A stretch of 64,000 nucleotides of DNA. Origin: Candidatus Scybalomonas excrementigallinarum. GTDB lineage: Bacteria > Bacillota > Clostridia > Lachnospirales > Lachnospiraceae. The stretch is from the NCBI GenBank assembly GCA_018710905.1, contig DVIZ01000059.1:1-64000 (forward strand), given 5' to 3'. Below, one piece after another: positions 1 through 9,870 of this stretch (its first letter is position 1; every line of letters starts with the position of its first letter). The notes beneath the pieces were generated by a model, which did no database searches, was not told where the DNA came from, and saw only the letters and a list, made by a program, of their open reading frames with translations. A program made the translations under genes and the position numbers.

Positions 1-64
1 GCAACGTACACTTTGCCGCGCGCGAGCAGTTTGCGAAGCAAAATTATCTTCTTTGCTCGCTGCG

Positions 65-137
65 CATCGTTTGCACGTAGTGCTTTTTTATTCTATAGGA
101 TGACTCGCTTGCGAGGAATTTCCTATAGAATAAAAAA
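65..137. repeat. Dispersed intergenic hairpin repeat, copy 1
   Basis: The block begins CATCGTTT and continues CGTAGTGCTTTTTTATT. It then forms a long stem, TTTTTTATTCTATAGGA (84-100) with TCCTATAGAATAAAAAA (121-137), with an inner CTCGC/GCGAG pair in the loop. The first 34 bases match a block at 35333 at about 30 positions. Both copies are intergenic. The family is unknown to me. It could be a MITE-like or REP-like element or a structured RNA. Confidence 0.6.
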
Positions 138-211
138 AGGCGGTATTCTTTTACTGCCTAACACAGCACCAAGCATACCACTACTGAACTTTTTATATGT
201 AGACATTGAGC

Positions 212-236
212 CAATAAAATAGTAACTATTTTATTG
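212..236. repeat. Perfect AT-rich palindrome
   Basis: CAATAAAATAGT and ACTATTTTATTG are perfect 12-base arms around one base. There is no GC-rich stem or T-run, so it is not a typical terminator. It could be an operator or a recombination scar. Confidence 0.5.
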
Positions 237-382
237 ACTCGTCTACTAACTTAAAACCCTGCAAAATAATAAGAAACACATTTTGTGAGCTTATTTTTTT
301 AATTAGCTTGAAGTATAGCAGAAAGCTCCTATAAAAACAAGTTAAGAAAGTGTCAAGTTTTTTTATTTCTTATCCCAATTTT

Positions 383-1099
383 TTATTCCATAATAGAAGC
401 TAAAAGTAATTTCGTATATTCATGTTTTGGATACGAAAATACATCCTCTACTTGCCCTTCTTCTACAATCTCTCCATTCTTCATTACAAGCACTCGATCA
501 CACATTTGATAGATAACATTCAAATCATGAGAAATAAAGAGGTAAGAGAGCTTTTTTTCCTCTTGTAATCCAATCATCAGCTCCATAATCTGCTTTTGAA
601 TCGTTACATCTAAGGCGGAAACTGGTTCATCCGCAATAATAAATTTTGCTTCTTGAATTAAACTAATGGCAATGCTGACTCTTTGTCTTTGCCCTCCACT
701 TAATTCTCTTGGATAATGATTGGCATATTCCTTATTTAATCCAACCTTCTCTAACATTTCAGCGACTCTTTTCTTTCGTTCCTCCTTTGGCACTTTTCTT
801 ACGCGCAAAGGCTCTTCTAAAATCCATCCAATTTTTTTGGAAGGATTTAAAGAAGAAAACGGATCTTGAAAAATCATCTGAGGATTTGTTGTATTATGAA
901 TAATCTCTCCCGATTTTACTGGGAGAAAACCAAGTATTGTTTTGGATAACGTGGATTTTCCACAACCACTCTCTCCAACAAGCCCTACAATTTCCCCTTC
1001 TTCTATTTGAAAACTAATATCTTTTAATACATCGCTTTTTTCTTTATAGGAAGCACTCACATGATTCACTTCTAAGACTGGTTTCTTCAATTTTCTCAT
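383..1099 (-). CDS. Peptide/nickel ABC importer ATPase, OppF/DppF type
   Basis: This is the second cytoplasmic ATPase of an OppABCDF-type importer, powering uptake of peptides or nickel chelates. Walker A (GESGCGKST) is at residues 42-50, the Q-loop near 78, the signature LSGGQRQR at 133-140, Walker B IIADEP at 154-159 and the switch histidine near 191. The protein has 238 residues against about 310-330 for typical OppF, and lacks the usual C-terminal oligopeptide domain. The ATG overlaps the stop of the upstream ATPase gene (ATGA), so translation is probably coupled. The AAGGAG directly abuts this ATG, so a TTG at codon 4 with normal spacing is an alternative start. It is the last gene of a five-gene operon. 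Substrate is not decided by sequence. Confidence 0.9.
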   Translation of the reverse strand: MRKLKKPVLEVNHVSASYKEKSDVLKDISFQIEEGEIVGLVGESGCGKSTLSKTILGFLPVKSGEIIHNTTNPQMIFQDPFSSLNPSKKIGWILEEPLRVRKVPKEERKKRVAEMLEKVGLNKEYANHYPRELSGGQRQRVSIAISLIQEAKFIIADEPVSALDVTIQKQIMELMIGLQEEKKLSYLFISHDLNVIYQMCDRVLVMKNGEIVEEGQVEDVFSYPKHEYTKLLLASIME

Positions 1100-1905
1100 C
1101 TCCTTCTTCTTCGTAACGATACTTGCCTATTAGGAATCGCTTCTAATAATTTTTTTGTATATTCTTGTTTTGGAGATTTAAAAATTTCTTCTACCTTTCC
1201 TTCTTCCACCTTTTTCCCATCATTCATTACGATGACTCGATCGCACAGCCTATGAATCACCCCTAAGTCATGGGAAATAAATAAAATAGAAGTTTTCTTT
1301 ACACGATTGATTTTTTTTAATAATTCAATGATCTGCGCTTGAACCGTTACATCTAAAGCAGTTGTTGGTTCATCTGCAATTAATAACTTAGGCTCCATAC
1401 AAAGAGCCGATGCGATCATAACTCGTTGTCTCATCCCTCCAGACAATTGATGTGGATATTTTCCATACAACTCTTCTGGATTTGGAAGTTCTACCAATCG
1501 CATCACTTCTAAGGCTCTTTTTCTTCTCTCCTCTTTTGTTATTTTTAAATGTAATTTCATACTCTCTTCTATCTGTTTTCCAATTGGATGAACAGGATTT
1601 AATGCAGTCATTGGCTCTTGAAAAATAATTCCTATCTCTTTTCCACGAAGGATCTGCATTTCTTTTTCTGTATATTTTGAAATCTCATTTCCACAAAAGA
1701 AAATGCTTCCTCCTACAATTTTGGCATTTTCTCTTAATAACTGTAAGATGGATAAGGCAGTTTGTGTCTTTCCAGAACCAGACTCTCCTACAATGCCAAC
1801 AATCTCTCCTTCGGAAATCGAAAACGAAAGTTCTTTCACTACATGTTTCGTAACTTCTCCTTGAAAAAAAGCAATTTGAAGATCTTTTATTTCTAATAAT
1901 GACAT
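1096..1905 (-). CDS. Peptide/nickel ABC importer ATPase, OppD/DppD type
   Basis: This is the first ATPase of the importer, partner of the OppF-like protein downstream. It has Walker [10 protein letters not shown], signature LSGGMRQRV, Walker B LLIADEP and the switch sequence FISHD. I chose the ATG at 1905 (MSLLEIKDL) because GGGAGG sits at correct spacing before it; an in-frame ATG at 1938 would overlap the permease gene by 32 bases and has no such site. The protein ends in five arginines because the ribosome binding site of the next gene (AGAAGAAGGAGA) is read in frame. Like its partner it is shorter than typical family members and lacks most of the C-terminal oligopeptide/nickel domain. Confidence 0.9.
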   Translation of the reverse strand: MSLLEIKDLQIAFFQGEVTKHVVKELSFSISEGEIVGIVGESGSGKTQTALSILQLLRENAKIVGGSIFFCGNEISKYTEKEMQILRGKEIGIIFQEPMTALNPVHPIGKQIEESMKLHLKITKEERRKRALEVMRLVELPNPEELYGKYPHQLSGGMRQRVMIASALCMEPKLLIADEPTTALDVTVQAQIIELLKKINRVKKTSILFISHDLGVIHRLCDRVIVMNDGKKVEEGKVEEIFKSPKQEYTKKLLEAIPNRQVSLRRRRR

Positions 1906-1906
1906 C

Positions 1907-2707
1907 TTATGCCTCCCTTTGTTCGTTAATTCCCTCACTAATTAAGGAAAAACTAAGTGCTAATAACACGATAGCTAGTCCTGGAAAAATAGCAACCCAT
2001 GGAGCTCTTACTAAGTAAATCTGTGATTCTGAAAGCATTCGTCCAAGACTTGCCTGTGGAGGTTGTACCCCAATTCCTAAATAACTCATTCCTGCCTCAG
2101 CTAAAATTGCATTATTAAAACCGATCGCCATCATAGAAAAAAGAGTCGGTACAGCATTTGGTAAAATATGAACCAATATAATTCGAAGATGAGAAACTCC
2201 CATAAGCCGGGCACTTTTTACATAATCCATATCCCGATTGGCTAAAAACTCACTTCTTGTCATGCGTGAGAAACTTGGAATAAAAGCAACTGCTAACGCA
2301 AAAATAATATTGTTTTGTCCAGGCCCTAATATACTGATAAAAATAAGTGCTAATAAAACACTAGGAAATGCCACAATGGCATCATTTACTCTCATCAATA
2401 TTTCATCCAACCAACCACCAAAATATCCTGTTAAAGCCCCTAGAAATATGCCTATCATACTGCCCAATAATACGGTAGAAATAGCAATGAAAAAAGTAGT
2501 TCCTATTCCTTTCATAACACGGCTAAACACATCTCTACCGAACTGATCGGTGCCAAAAAAATGCTTAATAGAAGGTGCTAAAAGTTTTTCACTTCCACTC
2601 ATAGCATCTGGATCATAAGGGGTATAAAAAATCCCTATTAAAAATAATAAAAATAAAATACTAACAATTCCAATCCCAAAAATTAAATTATAATTTTTCT
2701 TCTTCAT
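1907..2707 (-). CDS. ABC importer permease, OppC/DppC type
   Basis: Integral membrane permease of the same importer. It has an N-terminal membrane helix (residues about 9-29), the GTDQFGRDVFSR segment typical of DppC proteins just after it, and about five more helices. The EAA loop reads near SARLMGVSHLRIILVHILPN, which contacts an ATPase subunit. Its 266 residues are normal for the family. The stop lies one base before the downstream ATPase start, so the genes are tightly coupled. Substrate unknown. Confidence 0.92.
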   Translation of the reverse strand: MKKKNYNLIFGIGIVSILFLLFLIGIFYTPYDPDAMSGSEKLLAPSIKHFFGTDQFGRDVFSRVMKGIGTTFFIAISTVLLGSMIGIFLGALTGYFGGWLDEILMRVNDAIVAFPSVLLALIFISILGPGQNNIIFALAVAFIPSFSRMTRSEFLANRDMDYVKSARLMGVSHLRIILVHILPNAVPTLFSMMAIGFNNAILAEAGMSYLGIGVQPPQASLGRMLSESQIYLVRAPWVAIFPGLAIVLLALSFSLISEGINEQREA

Positions 2708-2720
2708 ATTCGTTTCCTTT

Positions 2721-3665
2721 CTATTTCCTTATGTGAACTCTTGGATCAATTTTTCCATACAATAAATCCACTAGAAAATTAACGAAGATAACGATCGTTG
2801 CAATAAAAACAATAATAAATTGTACAACCGGATAATCCCGATTGGAAATAGAAGTAATTAAAATACTTCCCATCCCTGGAATTGAAAAAACTTGTTCAAT
2901 AATAATGCTACTTGCTACTAAATCAACTAATGTCATTGCCCAAAATGTCACCGTTGGTATCATAGCATTTCGAAAAATATGTCTATATAAAACCTGCTTC
3001 TTTGTATTTCCTCTACTATAAGCGGTTCTCACATAATCCATACCTGCCTGAGATAAAATGGCAGAACGGAGAATTTTAATTGCCATGGCACTTTTGGGAA
3101 GTGCCATAGCAATACTTGGTGCAATCAAATATCCAAGGAAACCGATAAAATTCTCTTCGATTGGAATATAGCTTCCCGGTGTAAACCATTTCAACAAAAG
3201 TCCAAAGATTAATGTAATTATCATTCCAATAAAAAAACTTGGAATTGACATTAACACTTGATTTCCAACTCGAATGACATAATCAAACCATCGATTGGAA
3301 TGTTGCGCTAAGAAAATTCCAACTGGTATGGAAATGACCAAAATCCAAAGAAAAGATAAGAGAACTAACGCTACCATAATCGGTATTTTATTCAATACAA
3401 TTTCCTTAACCGGAACGGAATAACTATAAGACTCTCCAAAATCTCCTTGAAGAAATCCTACCACCCATCTTCCATATCGTATGAGTAATGGATCGTTAAG
3501 CCCCATCTCTTCTTGTAGTGCTTTTACTTGTTCTTCGCTTGCTTCTGTACCTAATTTTGATTGTGCTGCATCTCCTGGAATTACAGAAAACGCGAGGAAA
3601 GACAAAAAAGAGACAATAAACAATGTAATAATGAGAGTTCCTATTTTCTTCCATAAATATTTCAT
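2721..3665 (-). CDS. ABC importer permease, OppB/DppB type
   Basis: Second permease of the importer, 314 residues with six predicted membrane helices. Family features visible are the N-terminal helix ending in FSVIPGDAA, the segment LGLNDP-like EEMGLNDPLLIRYGRW, and an EAA loop around TAYSRGNTKKQVLYRHIFRNA. It pairs with the OppC-like protein to form the channel. It lies 25 bases after the binding-protein gene and 13 bases before oppC, consistent with one operon. Confidence 0.92.
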   Translation of the reverse strand: MKYLWKKIGTLIITLFIVSFLSFLAFSVIPGDAAQSKLGTEASEEQVKALQEEMGLNDPLLIRYGRWVVGFLQGDFGESYSYSVPVKEIVLNKIPIMVALVLLSFLWILVISIPVGIFLAQHSNRWFDYVIRVGNQVLMSIPSFFIGMIITLIFGLLLKWFTPGSYIPIEENFIGFLGYLIAPSIAMALPKSAMAIKILRSAILSQAGMDYVRTAYSRGNTKKQVLYRHIFRNAMIPTVTFWAMTLVDLVASSIIIEQVFSIPGMGSILITSISNRDYPVVQFIIVFIATIVIFVNFLVDLLYGKIDPRVHIRK

Positions 3666-3690
3666 TTTGTCTTTTCCTTTTCTATACTTC

Positions 3691-5265
3691 TTATTGTGCT
3701 ACTTTATAAATTTTGGCCATATCTTGAACATAAAGAGGATAGAATTCATATCCGCTATATTCTCGATTTAAAGCCACTTGATTATTCATATCCTGAATAT
3801 AAACATTGGCAGCATCTTCCGTTAAGAGCGTTTCCATCTCTTTATATAACTTTACTTGCTCTTCATCGGAAGTGCTTTTTTGCACCTGTTCATATAACTC
3901 ATCATACTTTGGATTTGAATAATTAATAAAGTTTCTAGAATAATCAGAAGTAAAGCGTTCAAGCAACGCTCTAGCACTTAAATATGCCGCATCAACACCC
4001 ACAACCGTAGCTTCATAGTTACGATTTACATAAGTGTCACTAAGCCAACTATCCCATTCTACTAATTCAATTTTCGCATTCACGCCGACTTGTTTTAACT
4101 GCTCCACTAATACTTGTGCTACATCGATATGTTTTTGATAATTAGAAGGAACTGTCATTGTGAACGTAAATCCATTTGGATATCCTGCTTCTTTTAATAA
4201 CTCTTTTGCCTTTTGAATATCTTGTTTATAATAATCGGCAAGTTCTGGCATATAGTACTTTTTAAAAGCTGGGAACATACTGCTTCCAATTACCGTTCCC
4301 TTTCCATCGGAAACCATATCCACAATTTCTTGTCGATTCACGGCATAACAAAGAGCTTGTCGAACCCGAATATCATTAAATGGTTCTTTGGCATTATTTA
4401 AATAGAGTGCTTGAACTAAATTCGAACCTCCTTCATAGATTGTAAATGCATTTGGATCAAGACTAGCCGTTTCATCGATACTAATTCTTGCCGCCATGTG
4501 AATGGCTCCACTCTTTAACCCATTCACAAGGGCACTGCTGTCTGATACTACTTTAAACGTAACTTCATCCAAATAAGCTTGATGATCTTGATCCCAATAT
4601 TCATCAAACTTTTTCAATTTGACATAATCTTGAGGAGAACGGGAGTCATACATAAAAGGACCTGTTCCAATCGGATTTTTATTATAATCCTCCACATTTT
4701 TTGGAACAATTCCTACAATTAAATACGCTAGGAACTCCGTATCCGCTTGCTTAAGATGGATCTCTATTGTCTTTTCATCTGGTATTTCTACGCTTTTGAC
4801 ATTAGAAAAAGCCGCTATCAATGGAGTACCTCCCTCCGTGATACCGGCGCATCGTTCAATCGAATACTTGACATCTTCCGCAGTAACTTCCGCCCCATTG
4901 TGGAACTTCACTCCGTCTCGCAATTGAAACGTATAAGTCTTCCCATCTTCTGAAATCGTATGCGACTTTGCTACTGCGTCTATATAATTTCCTGAACTAT
5001 CAGGTTTTACTAGACCTTCATAAACATTAAACAGAACTTCTTTCGTTCCTGCCGCAACTGACTTGTGTGGGTCAAGACTATCCAAATCTTGTGAAATTCC
5101 GACTACAATGGAACCTCCCATGGTTGGTTCCGCATTTGTTTCTTGAGAACTTGTACTATTTAAAGTCGACTCTTTACCCTCTTCCTTCTCGCCACGGCAA
5201 CCGCCGAGTACAAGTATCAGGGTAAGTGCAAAGAGAAGTAAACATATGTTTTTTACTCTTTTCAT
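3691..5265 (-). CDS. Peptide/nickel ABC importer substrate-binding lipoprotein (SBP family 5)
   Basis: Extracellular solute receptor that delivers peptides or metal chelates to the permease pair. The ATG at 5265 (MKRVKN) is preceded by AAGGAG at good spacing; an upstream in-frame ATG at 5295 has no such site and would spoil the signal peptide. The signal sequence ends in a lipobox L-G-G-C with lipidated Cys23. The mature protein has SBP family 5 features: the GTGPF segment, SDSSALVNGLKSGAI, and the conserved DIRVRQALCYAVNR stretch. First gene of the five-gene operon. Confidence 0.92.
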   Translation of the reverse strand: MKRVKNICLLLFALTLILVLGGCRGEKEEGKESTLNSTSSQETNAEPTMGGSIVVGISQDLDSLDPHKSVAAGTKEVLFNVYEGLVKPDSSGNYIDAVAKSHTISEDGKTYTFQLRDGVKFHNGAEVTAEDVKYSIERCAGITEGGTPLIAAFSNVKSVEIPDEKTIEIHLKQADTEFLAYLIVGIVPKNVEDYNKNPIGTGPFMYDSRSPQDYVKLKKFDEYWDQDHQAYLDEVTFKVVSDSSALVNGLKSGAIHMAARISIDETASLDPNAFTIYEGGSNLVQALYLNNAKEPFNDIRVRQALCYAVNRQEIVDMVSDGKGTVIGSSMFPAFKKYYMPELADYYKQDIQKAKELLKEAGYPNGFTFTMTVPSNYQKHIDVAQVLVEQLKQVGVNAKIELVEWDSWLSDTYVNRNYEATVVGVDAAYLSARALLERFTSDYSRNFINYSNPKYDELYEQVQKSTSDEEQVKLYKEMETLLTEDAANVYIQDMNNQVALNREYSGYEFYPLYVQDMAKIYKVAQ

Positions 5266-5320
5266 AATATCTCCTTTTCTTCTCAGTTCTCTCATTATAC
5301 AATTGTCAAGGTCATTGTAC
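5264..5320 (-). promoter_or_regulatory. Probable promoter of the peptide importer operon
   Basis: On the minus strand TATAAT (5294-5299) is preceded 16 bases upstream by TGTACA, a 4/6 match to the -35 consensus. The start site would lie about 20 bases before the AAGGAG of the binding-protein gene. The -35 match is weak. Confidence 0.45.
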
Positions 5321-5474
5321 AGAAATTATTCAAAAAATTCAAGTTTATTTTTTAATGCATAAGTTAATTTTCTTGTTTCTGAAAATGAATATTGACTTTA
5401 TATGGTAAAAAAACATATCGTATTGCCAATTTTTTCGCAAAATTTTCTACAATAAACAAAGTATGCTATAACAT

Positions 5475-5520
5475 AAAAAAGTCTTCGGAACTAAGGTTTT
5501 CCTAATTCCAAAGACTTTTT
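5475..5520. terminator. Bidirectional terminator between ferredoxin and importer operon
   Basis: AAAAAAGTCTT and AAGACTTTTT flank an inner stem CTAAGG/CCTAA. A- and T-runs on both sides allow termination in either direction. It would end the minus-strand ferredoxin transcript. Confidence 0.8.
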
Positions 5521-5535
5521 AACTATTTTATAATA

Positions 5536-5727
5536 TTAATCTTCCTCAATATCAATCGCAGAAACTGGACATTCATCTCTTGCTTCTATGGCTTGGCTCT
5601 CTGAACCATTTGGCACTTCGCTTCCGATTGCTCTTGCCACTCCATCATCTGTCATCTCAAATACTTCTGGCCCGATACTTGCGCACATTCCACAACCGAT
5701 ACAATTGTCATTTACATTTGCTTTCAT
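5536..5727 (-). CDS. Small ferredoxin with one 4Fe-4S cluster
   Basis: Cytoplasmic electron carrier of 63 residues. Cluster ligands are CIGCGMC (Cys9, 12, 15 from my start) and Cys53 in DECPVSAID. The two further cysteines that form a disulfide or second cluster in related single-cluster and two-cluster ferredoxins are absent: the positions read ASIGPEVF and EARDECP. I chose the ATG at 5727 because GGAGG is one base from the upstream ATG at 5733 but correctly spaced for this one. It stands alone between terminators. Redox partner not shown by context. Confidence 0.9.
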   Translation of the reverse strand: MKANVNDNCIGCGMCASIGPEVFEMTDDGVARAIGSEVPNGSESQAIEARDECPVSAIDIEED

Positions 5728-5893
5728 TTTCATACCTCCATTGAATAAAAATCTTTTCGTTTTGATACAAACTTAGTCTTTCCATTTTGGAGGATTTCAA
5801 ACATAAATTTAAAATGAACTTATCTAAAAATTTTATCTTATTTCGAAAACTTATCTACTTTCTATTTCTATCTTTAAATCCATAGAGAGGATT

Positions 5894-5930
5894 AAAAAAC
5901 GCACCCGTTCCATAACAGGTGCGTAAAAAA
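5894..5930 (-). terminator. Terminator after the ABC ATPase/permease fusion
   Basis: Perfect 7-base stem ACGCACC/GGTGCGT around a 12-base loop. On the minus strand it is followed by GTTTTTTAAT, directly downstream of the large ABC gene. Confidence 0.85.
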
Positions 5931-5956
5931 ATATATTAAGTTTACAAAATCATTTA

Positions 5957-8900
5957 TTATTCGGACCTCAGTGCTGTTACTGGATCGCTTTTTGCTGCCT
6001 TTTTGGATGGAATTAAACCACCAATCAATGTTAGAACTACACTAAGTGCAATCAATATCACACCATAAACAACAGGCAGAGAAGCATGAACATCTGTTGT
6101 TCCAGCCAAAGAATGAATCAGAGCATTGCCTGGAATCAAAAGAATCAATGTCAGTCCAATCCCAATGAATCCAGCACACAGACCAATAATAAAAGTCTCT
6201 GCGTTGAAGACCTGAGAAATATTGTGTTTCGATGCCCCAATAGCACGAAGAATACCAATCTCTTTTTTTCGTTCTAATACGCTGATATAGGTAATAACTC
6301 CAATCATAATAGACGATACAACTAGAGAGATGGCAACAAACGCTACTAATACATAGCTAATGGTATCCACAATCTCGGTCACAGAAGACATCAGTGTTCC
6401 AACCATATCCGTATAGCTGATTACCTTGCTGTCATTCCCTTCGACTTCCATGCGGTTATTATATTCATCCAATATTTCAAGAATAGATGCTTTACTATCA
6501 AAATCATGAGGATAAATCGATATTTTACTTGGATTATTCAAATCTGCATATCCAAATTTTTTTAGATTGTTATCATAGGATGCATCCTCACCTAACATAA
6601 GGGAACGAAGCAGTTCCATCAACTCATCTTCATTCATATTCATTTCTATGACATTAGAAAAAGCATCGGTATCAATACGAAATGCATCCTTCATATTTGT
6701 TCCGATTTCTCCCATAGTCTGCTGCATAGCAGTTTCCATATTCGCTCCCATCTGGCTTACTACCTGTTGCATTATGGCAGTAATCTGGTTCTTCATAGCC
6801 TGAGTAATTTCCCCAGTATAAGAGGATACATTTGTTTTCATATAACTGCTCAATGCATCCAAAACCTGCGACTGCAATGACTCTATATTTAAAATATCAG
6901 CCATACCGTCTGTTAGTTGCTTTTGCACTTTTGGAGTTTGTAAATAATCGGCAAAATACTCACCCATTTTACTCGGATCTGGAAGATTATTTGAGACAGC
7001 ATATTTCTGATATCCTGTTACAAGATTACTCACCATTGACTCCATCTGTTCAGGAGAAATCGTAATTCCACCACTTATATTTAAAACATTTTTCATTCCA
7101 TCTGTAATTTTTTTCTGAACTTCCGATGTCTGCAAATACATCATAAGATACTCATCAAATTTTTCGGATTCTGTCAGTCCGTTTTCTGCTATGTACTCTT
7201 GAAATCCAGACATAACATCCTTCACTAACGCCTGTAATTGCTCAGGAGAGGTCGTTACTTCCAAATTCGACTGGATAATCTGTTGGATTCCATCCTCCAA
7301 ATACTTTCTGGCCTCCGATGTTTGTAAATATTCCATGAAAGATTCATTTAATTTTGAATAATCGGCCTCTGGATGTTTTACCACATAAGCACTATATCCT
7401 TCTAATAGTTCTTTGGCAAGTTGCTGGAAACTTTCGCGAGAAACAGATAGCTTCAAGTCTCCCAAAATGTCACCTAGATTAAAATCTGGAAGTTCTGGAA
7501 GATCCAATGAAAGATTATTAACATCAATAATATCCGACAAATCAAAAGAACTACTGTCCATACTGAAATAGTCTGACATATCAATATTGAGCGCATTTTG
7601 ATCAAACTGAAATACCTCTTGTAACGCATCCTTATTGATCGTAAACAGAGACTCCATATTAAATTGACTTTTGCTCTTATCTTCTCCAAAGGATTTCCCT
7701 GTTAATACGTTGATTTCCTTATTTTTTCTCTGCTCTTTGACGATCGGGCTGTTGACCGCCTGCTTTATTACATATTCTGTCAAAGATGCTGGATATGCAA
7801 TCCCCGAACTGAGCATAAAAGCGGAGGCATCCTCTGAAGGCTGTACCACGCCAACGACTGTAATATTCTCACCATTTTTAACGAGCTTTCGCATATAATC
7901 TTCATTATCAGACTTATCTTTCCACACATCATAGGAGTCGTCATATTCATAATAATCCGCCCCATTTATCAGCTGAAAGGTAATTCCAAGAAAGTCCTCG
8001 TATTGATAAGAACCAATGTTTTCAGGCAACTCTACTTCTTCCTCCGCAAGAAATTCTTGAATCATTTCATCCAATTCAAGAGAATCTCTAAGTCCTAATG
8101 TATACAACATAAAATCGCTAATACTTCCATTTGAAGTAAGAACCACGACACACTCATTATACTTCTCTGGCCAGCGCCCTGCTTTTACATCATATTGTCC
8201 TTGAAACAACTCTGTATTTTTTGGCATCTGATAAAAGACATTGGTATTCATAAAAGATGACAAAAAACTATTGGAATCCGAGCCAATCCCCAAGGCAGAA
8301 AAAGAACGATCGGGATTTACTTGTCGGATATTGTTTTTTTCTAACCGATAAATCTGGGGAACGACATCATAAGAATATTCAATGGCATTGGCATACTCCT
8401 CAACACCACTTTTCCCGCTATCAAAATAGGATTTCAAAGATTCTAAATCATTTGGACTCACCTTAGAAAACATATTGCCTAACATCTGTGAAACGTTCAC
8501 TTCTCCAGATCCACCGTTCTCTTTATTTCCAGCTCCACTGGACATCATAGAAGTCAGATCCATCGTCGTATTTTGTATTTGAAGAGGATATTCAGAAAGA
8601 GTCTCTTCTTCCAATGTTTTGATGTAGGCATTAACACCGTTCGAAATAGCTAAAATCAGCGCAATACCGATAATACCAATAGAACCCGCGAAAGAAGTTA
8701 AAAATGTTCTAGCTTTCTTTGTCCGCAAGTTATGAAAGCTAAGAGAAAGGGCTGTCAAGAAAGAAATGGACGATTTCCCCATGTTTTTATGAATTGGCGA
8801 ATTTTTTTCTACTTCATCAATCTCATAAGCATCGGAATCCGAGTAAATATTTCCATCCTTTACTTTGACAATTCTGGTGGCATATTGCTCCGCCAACTCT

Positions 8901-9499
8901 GGGTTATGAGTGACCATTACTACAAGACGATCTTTTGCTACCTCTTTTAATAATTCCATCACTTGAACGCTTGTTTCACTATCCAATGCACCGGTAGGCT
9001 CATCTGCCAAAAGAATATCTGGATCGTTAACTAATGCCCTTGCAATAGCCACACGTTGCATCTGGCCACCAGACATTTGATTCGGTTTTTTGTGAAGCTG
9101 TTGTCCAAGACCAACCTGCTCTAATGCCTTCTTAGCTCGCTTTCTTCTTTCTGTTTTTGAAATACCAGATATCGTTAAAGCCAGTTCTACATTGGATAGC
9201 ACCGTCTGATGTGGAATCAGGTTATAACTTTGAAAGACAAAACCGATCGTGTGATTTCGATAAGAATCCCAATCCCGATCTTTATATTTTTTTGTGGATA
9301 TTCCGTTAATAATCAAATCACCACTGTCATATCGATCAAGTCCGCCGATAATATTAAGCAGCGTTGTTTTTCCAGAACCACTGGGACCGAGAATTGCCAC
9401 AAATTCATTCTCACGGAGGTTTAGGCTAACACCATCGAGTGCTTTCTGCACTAAGCCTCCAGTTTTATACTGTTTACATATGTTCTTAATTTGAAGCAT
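5957..9499 (-). CDS. ABC transporter, ATPase fused to FtsX/MacB-like permease with large repeat-bearing extracellular domain
   Basis: An ABC protein of about 1180 residues from the ATG at 9499, which has AGGAG at good spacing (an in-frame ATG at 9532 lacks one). The N-terminal ATPase (about 1-230) has GPSGSGKTT, MSGGQMQRV and ILLADEP, closest in type to the MacB/LolD group. A first membrane helix follows near residue 275, then about 740 extracellular residues, then three C-terminal helices with the FtsX signature ERKKEIGILRAIGASK. Within the extracellular part, about residues 685-873 hold three tandem repeats of about 64 residues, each with a YLQTSE-like motif. It is followed by a terminator and lies downstream of a two-component system. 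MacB-type proteins export or act mechanically; a role in peptide antibiotic resistance is inference. Confidence 0.88.
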   Translation of the reverse strand: MLQIKNICKQYKTGGLVQKALDGVSLNLRENEFVAILGPSGSGKTTLLNIIGGLDRYDSGDLIINGISTKKYKDRDWDSYRNHTIGFVFQSYNLIPHQTVLSNVELALTISGISKTERRKRAKKALEQVGLGQQLHKKPNQMSGGQMQRVAIARALVNDPDILLADEPTGALDSETSVQVMELLKEVAKDRLVVMVTHNPELAEQYATRIVKVKDGNIYSDSDAYEIDEVEKNSPIHKNMGKSSISFLTALSLSFHNLRTKKARTFLTSFAGSIGIIGIALILAISNGVNAYIKTLEEETLSEYPLQIQNTTMDLTSMMSSGAGNKENGGSGEVNVSQMLGNMFSKVSPNDLESLKSYFDSGKSGVEEYANAIEYSYDVVPQIYRLEKNNIRQVNPDRSFSALGIGSDSNSFLSSFMNTNVFYQMPKNTELFQGQYDVKAGRWPEKYNECVVVLTSNGSISDFMLYTLGLRDSLELDEMIQEFLAEEEVELPENIGSYQYEDFLGITFQLINGADYYEYDDSYDVWKDKSDNEDYMRKLVKNGENITVVGVVQPSEDASAFMLSSGIAYPASLTEYVIKQAVNSPIVKEQRKNKEINVLTGKSFGEDKSKSQFNMESLFTINKDALQEVFQFDQNALNIDMSDYFSMDSSSFDLSDIIDVNNLSLDLPELPDFNLGDILGDLKLSVSRESFQQLAKELLEGYSAYVVKHPEADYSKLNESFMEYLQTSEARKYLEDGIQQIIQSNLEVTTSPEQLQALVKDVMSGFQEYIAENGLTESEKFDEYLMMYLQTSEVQKKITDGMKNVLNISGGITISPEQMESMVSNLVTGYQKYAVSNNLPDPSKMGEYFADYLQTPKVQKQLTDGMADILNIESLQSQVLDALSSYMKTNVSSYTGEITQAMKNQITAIMQQVVSQMGANMETAMQQTMGEIGTNMKDAFRIDTDAFSNVIEMNMNEDELMELLRSLMLGEDASYDNNLKKFGYADLNNPSKISIYPHDFDSKASILEILDEYNNRMEVEGNDSKVISYTDMVGTLMSSVTEIVDTISYVLVAFVAISLVVSSIMIGVITYISVLERKKEIGILRAIGASKHNISQVFNAETFIIGLCAGFIGIGLTLILLIPGNALIHSLAGTTDVHASLPVVYGVILIALSVVLTLIGGLIPSKKAAKSDPVTALRSE
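6885..7450 (-). repeat. Three tandem ~64-residue repeats inside the ABC transporter
   Basis: Three consecutive protein units share a pattern: S-x-E-x(2)-L/M, an aromatic-rich helix (EGYSAY, SGFQEY, TGYQKY), then YLQTSEARK, YLQTSEVQK, YLQTPKVQK, then DG(I/M). The units have diverged at DNA level. They are predicted extracellular and helical. Confidence 0.8.
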
Positions 9500-9870
9500 A
9501 AATGTTTTCTCCTTTTTTGAAATTACTACCATTTATCTATCTTATTTTCAACGACTAAAAATAAACCTCCATGGCAAACACGGAGGATACAGAGTCTTTA
9601 AGACAGGCAATGGAATGGAATCTCTTAAGCTTATTGACATCCAACAAATGAATCTAAAAAATCTTTACTTGACCCCTATATTATACAGTTAATTGATTTA
9701 TAAATCTAGTTGAAAAAGGAGACCTCATTTCTTCAAAAAAACATAAAAAACAGACATTGACTTACCTAAAAAGGCAGCAATGTCTGTTTTTTATTAAAGT
9801 TACTGTATTCGCTTTGAAGCTCTTTTTTCATAATTATTTCTTATGCTAGTTTATAAGAAATCAATTGGAT
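9500..9870. other. Intergenic region with possible leader hairpin and terminator
   Basis: On the minus strand a TATAAT lies at 9680-9685 without a good -35. Between it and the ABC gene start is CCTCC/GGAGG (9566-9586) followed by a T-rich run on the minus strand, which could be an attenuator or could mask a ribosome binding site. A strong terminator lies at 9745-9792. No gene seen. Confidence 0.4.
9745..9792. terminator. Bidirectional terminator after the small membrane protein
   Basis: AAAAAACAGACATTG and CAATGTCTGTTTTTT form a perfect 15-base stem around an 18-base loop. It would end the minus-strand two-component/membrane-protein transcript before the ABC gene. Confidence 0.88.

Larger units (their letters stand above)
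1..382. other. Gene-free left edge with several hairpins
   Basis: I see no credible gene here. An open frame on the plus strand runs through the inverted repeats and has no ribosome binding site. The stretch holds a dispersed hairpin repeat at 65-137, a 25-base AT-rich palindrome at 212-236, and a GC-richer start with GCGAGCA/TTTGCTCGC arms at about 22-60. The preceding gene lies outside the window. Confidence 0.6.

Noticed and set aside
13-222. 69-codon open frame on the plus strand at the left edge
   Set aside because: It runs through hairpin repeats, has no ribosome binding site and an implausible composition.
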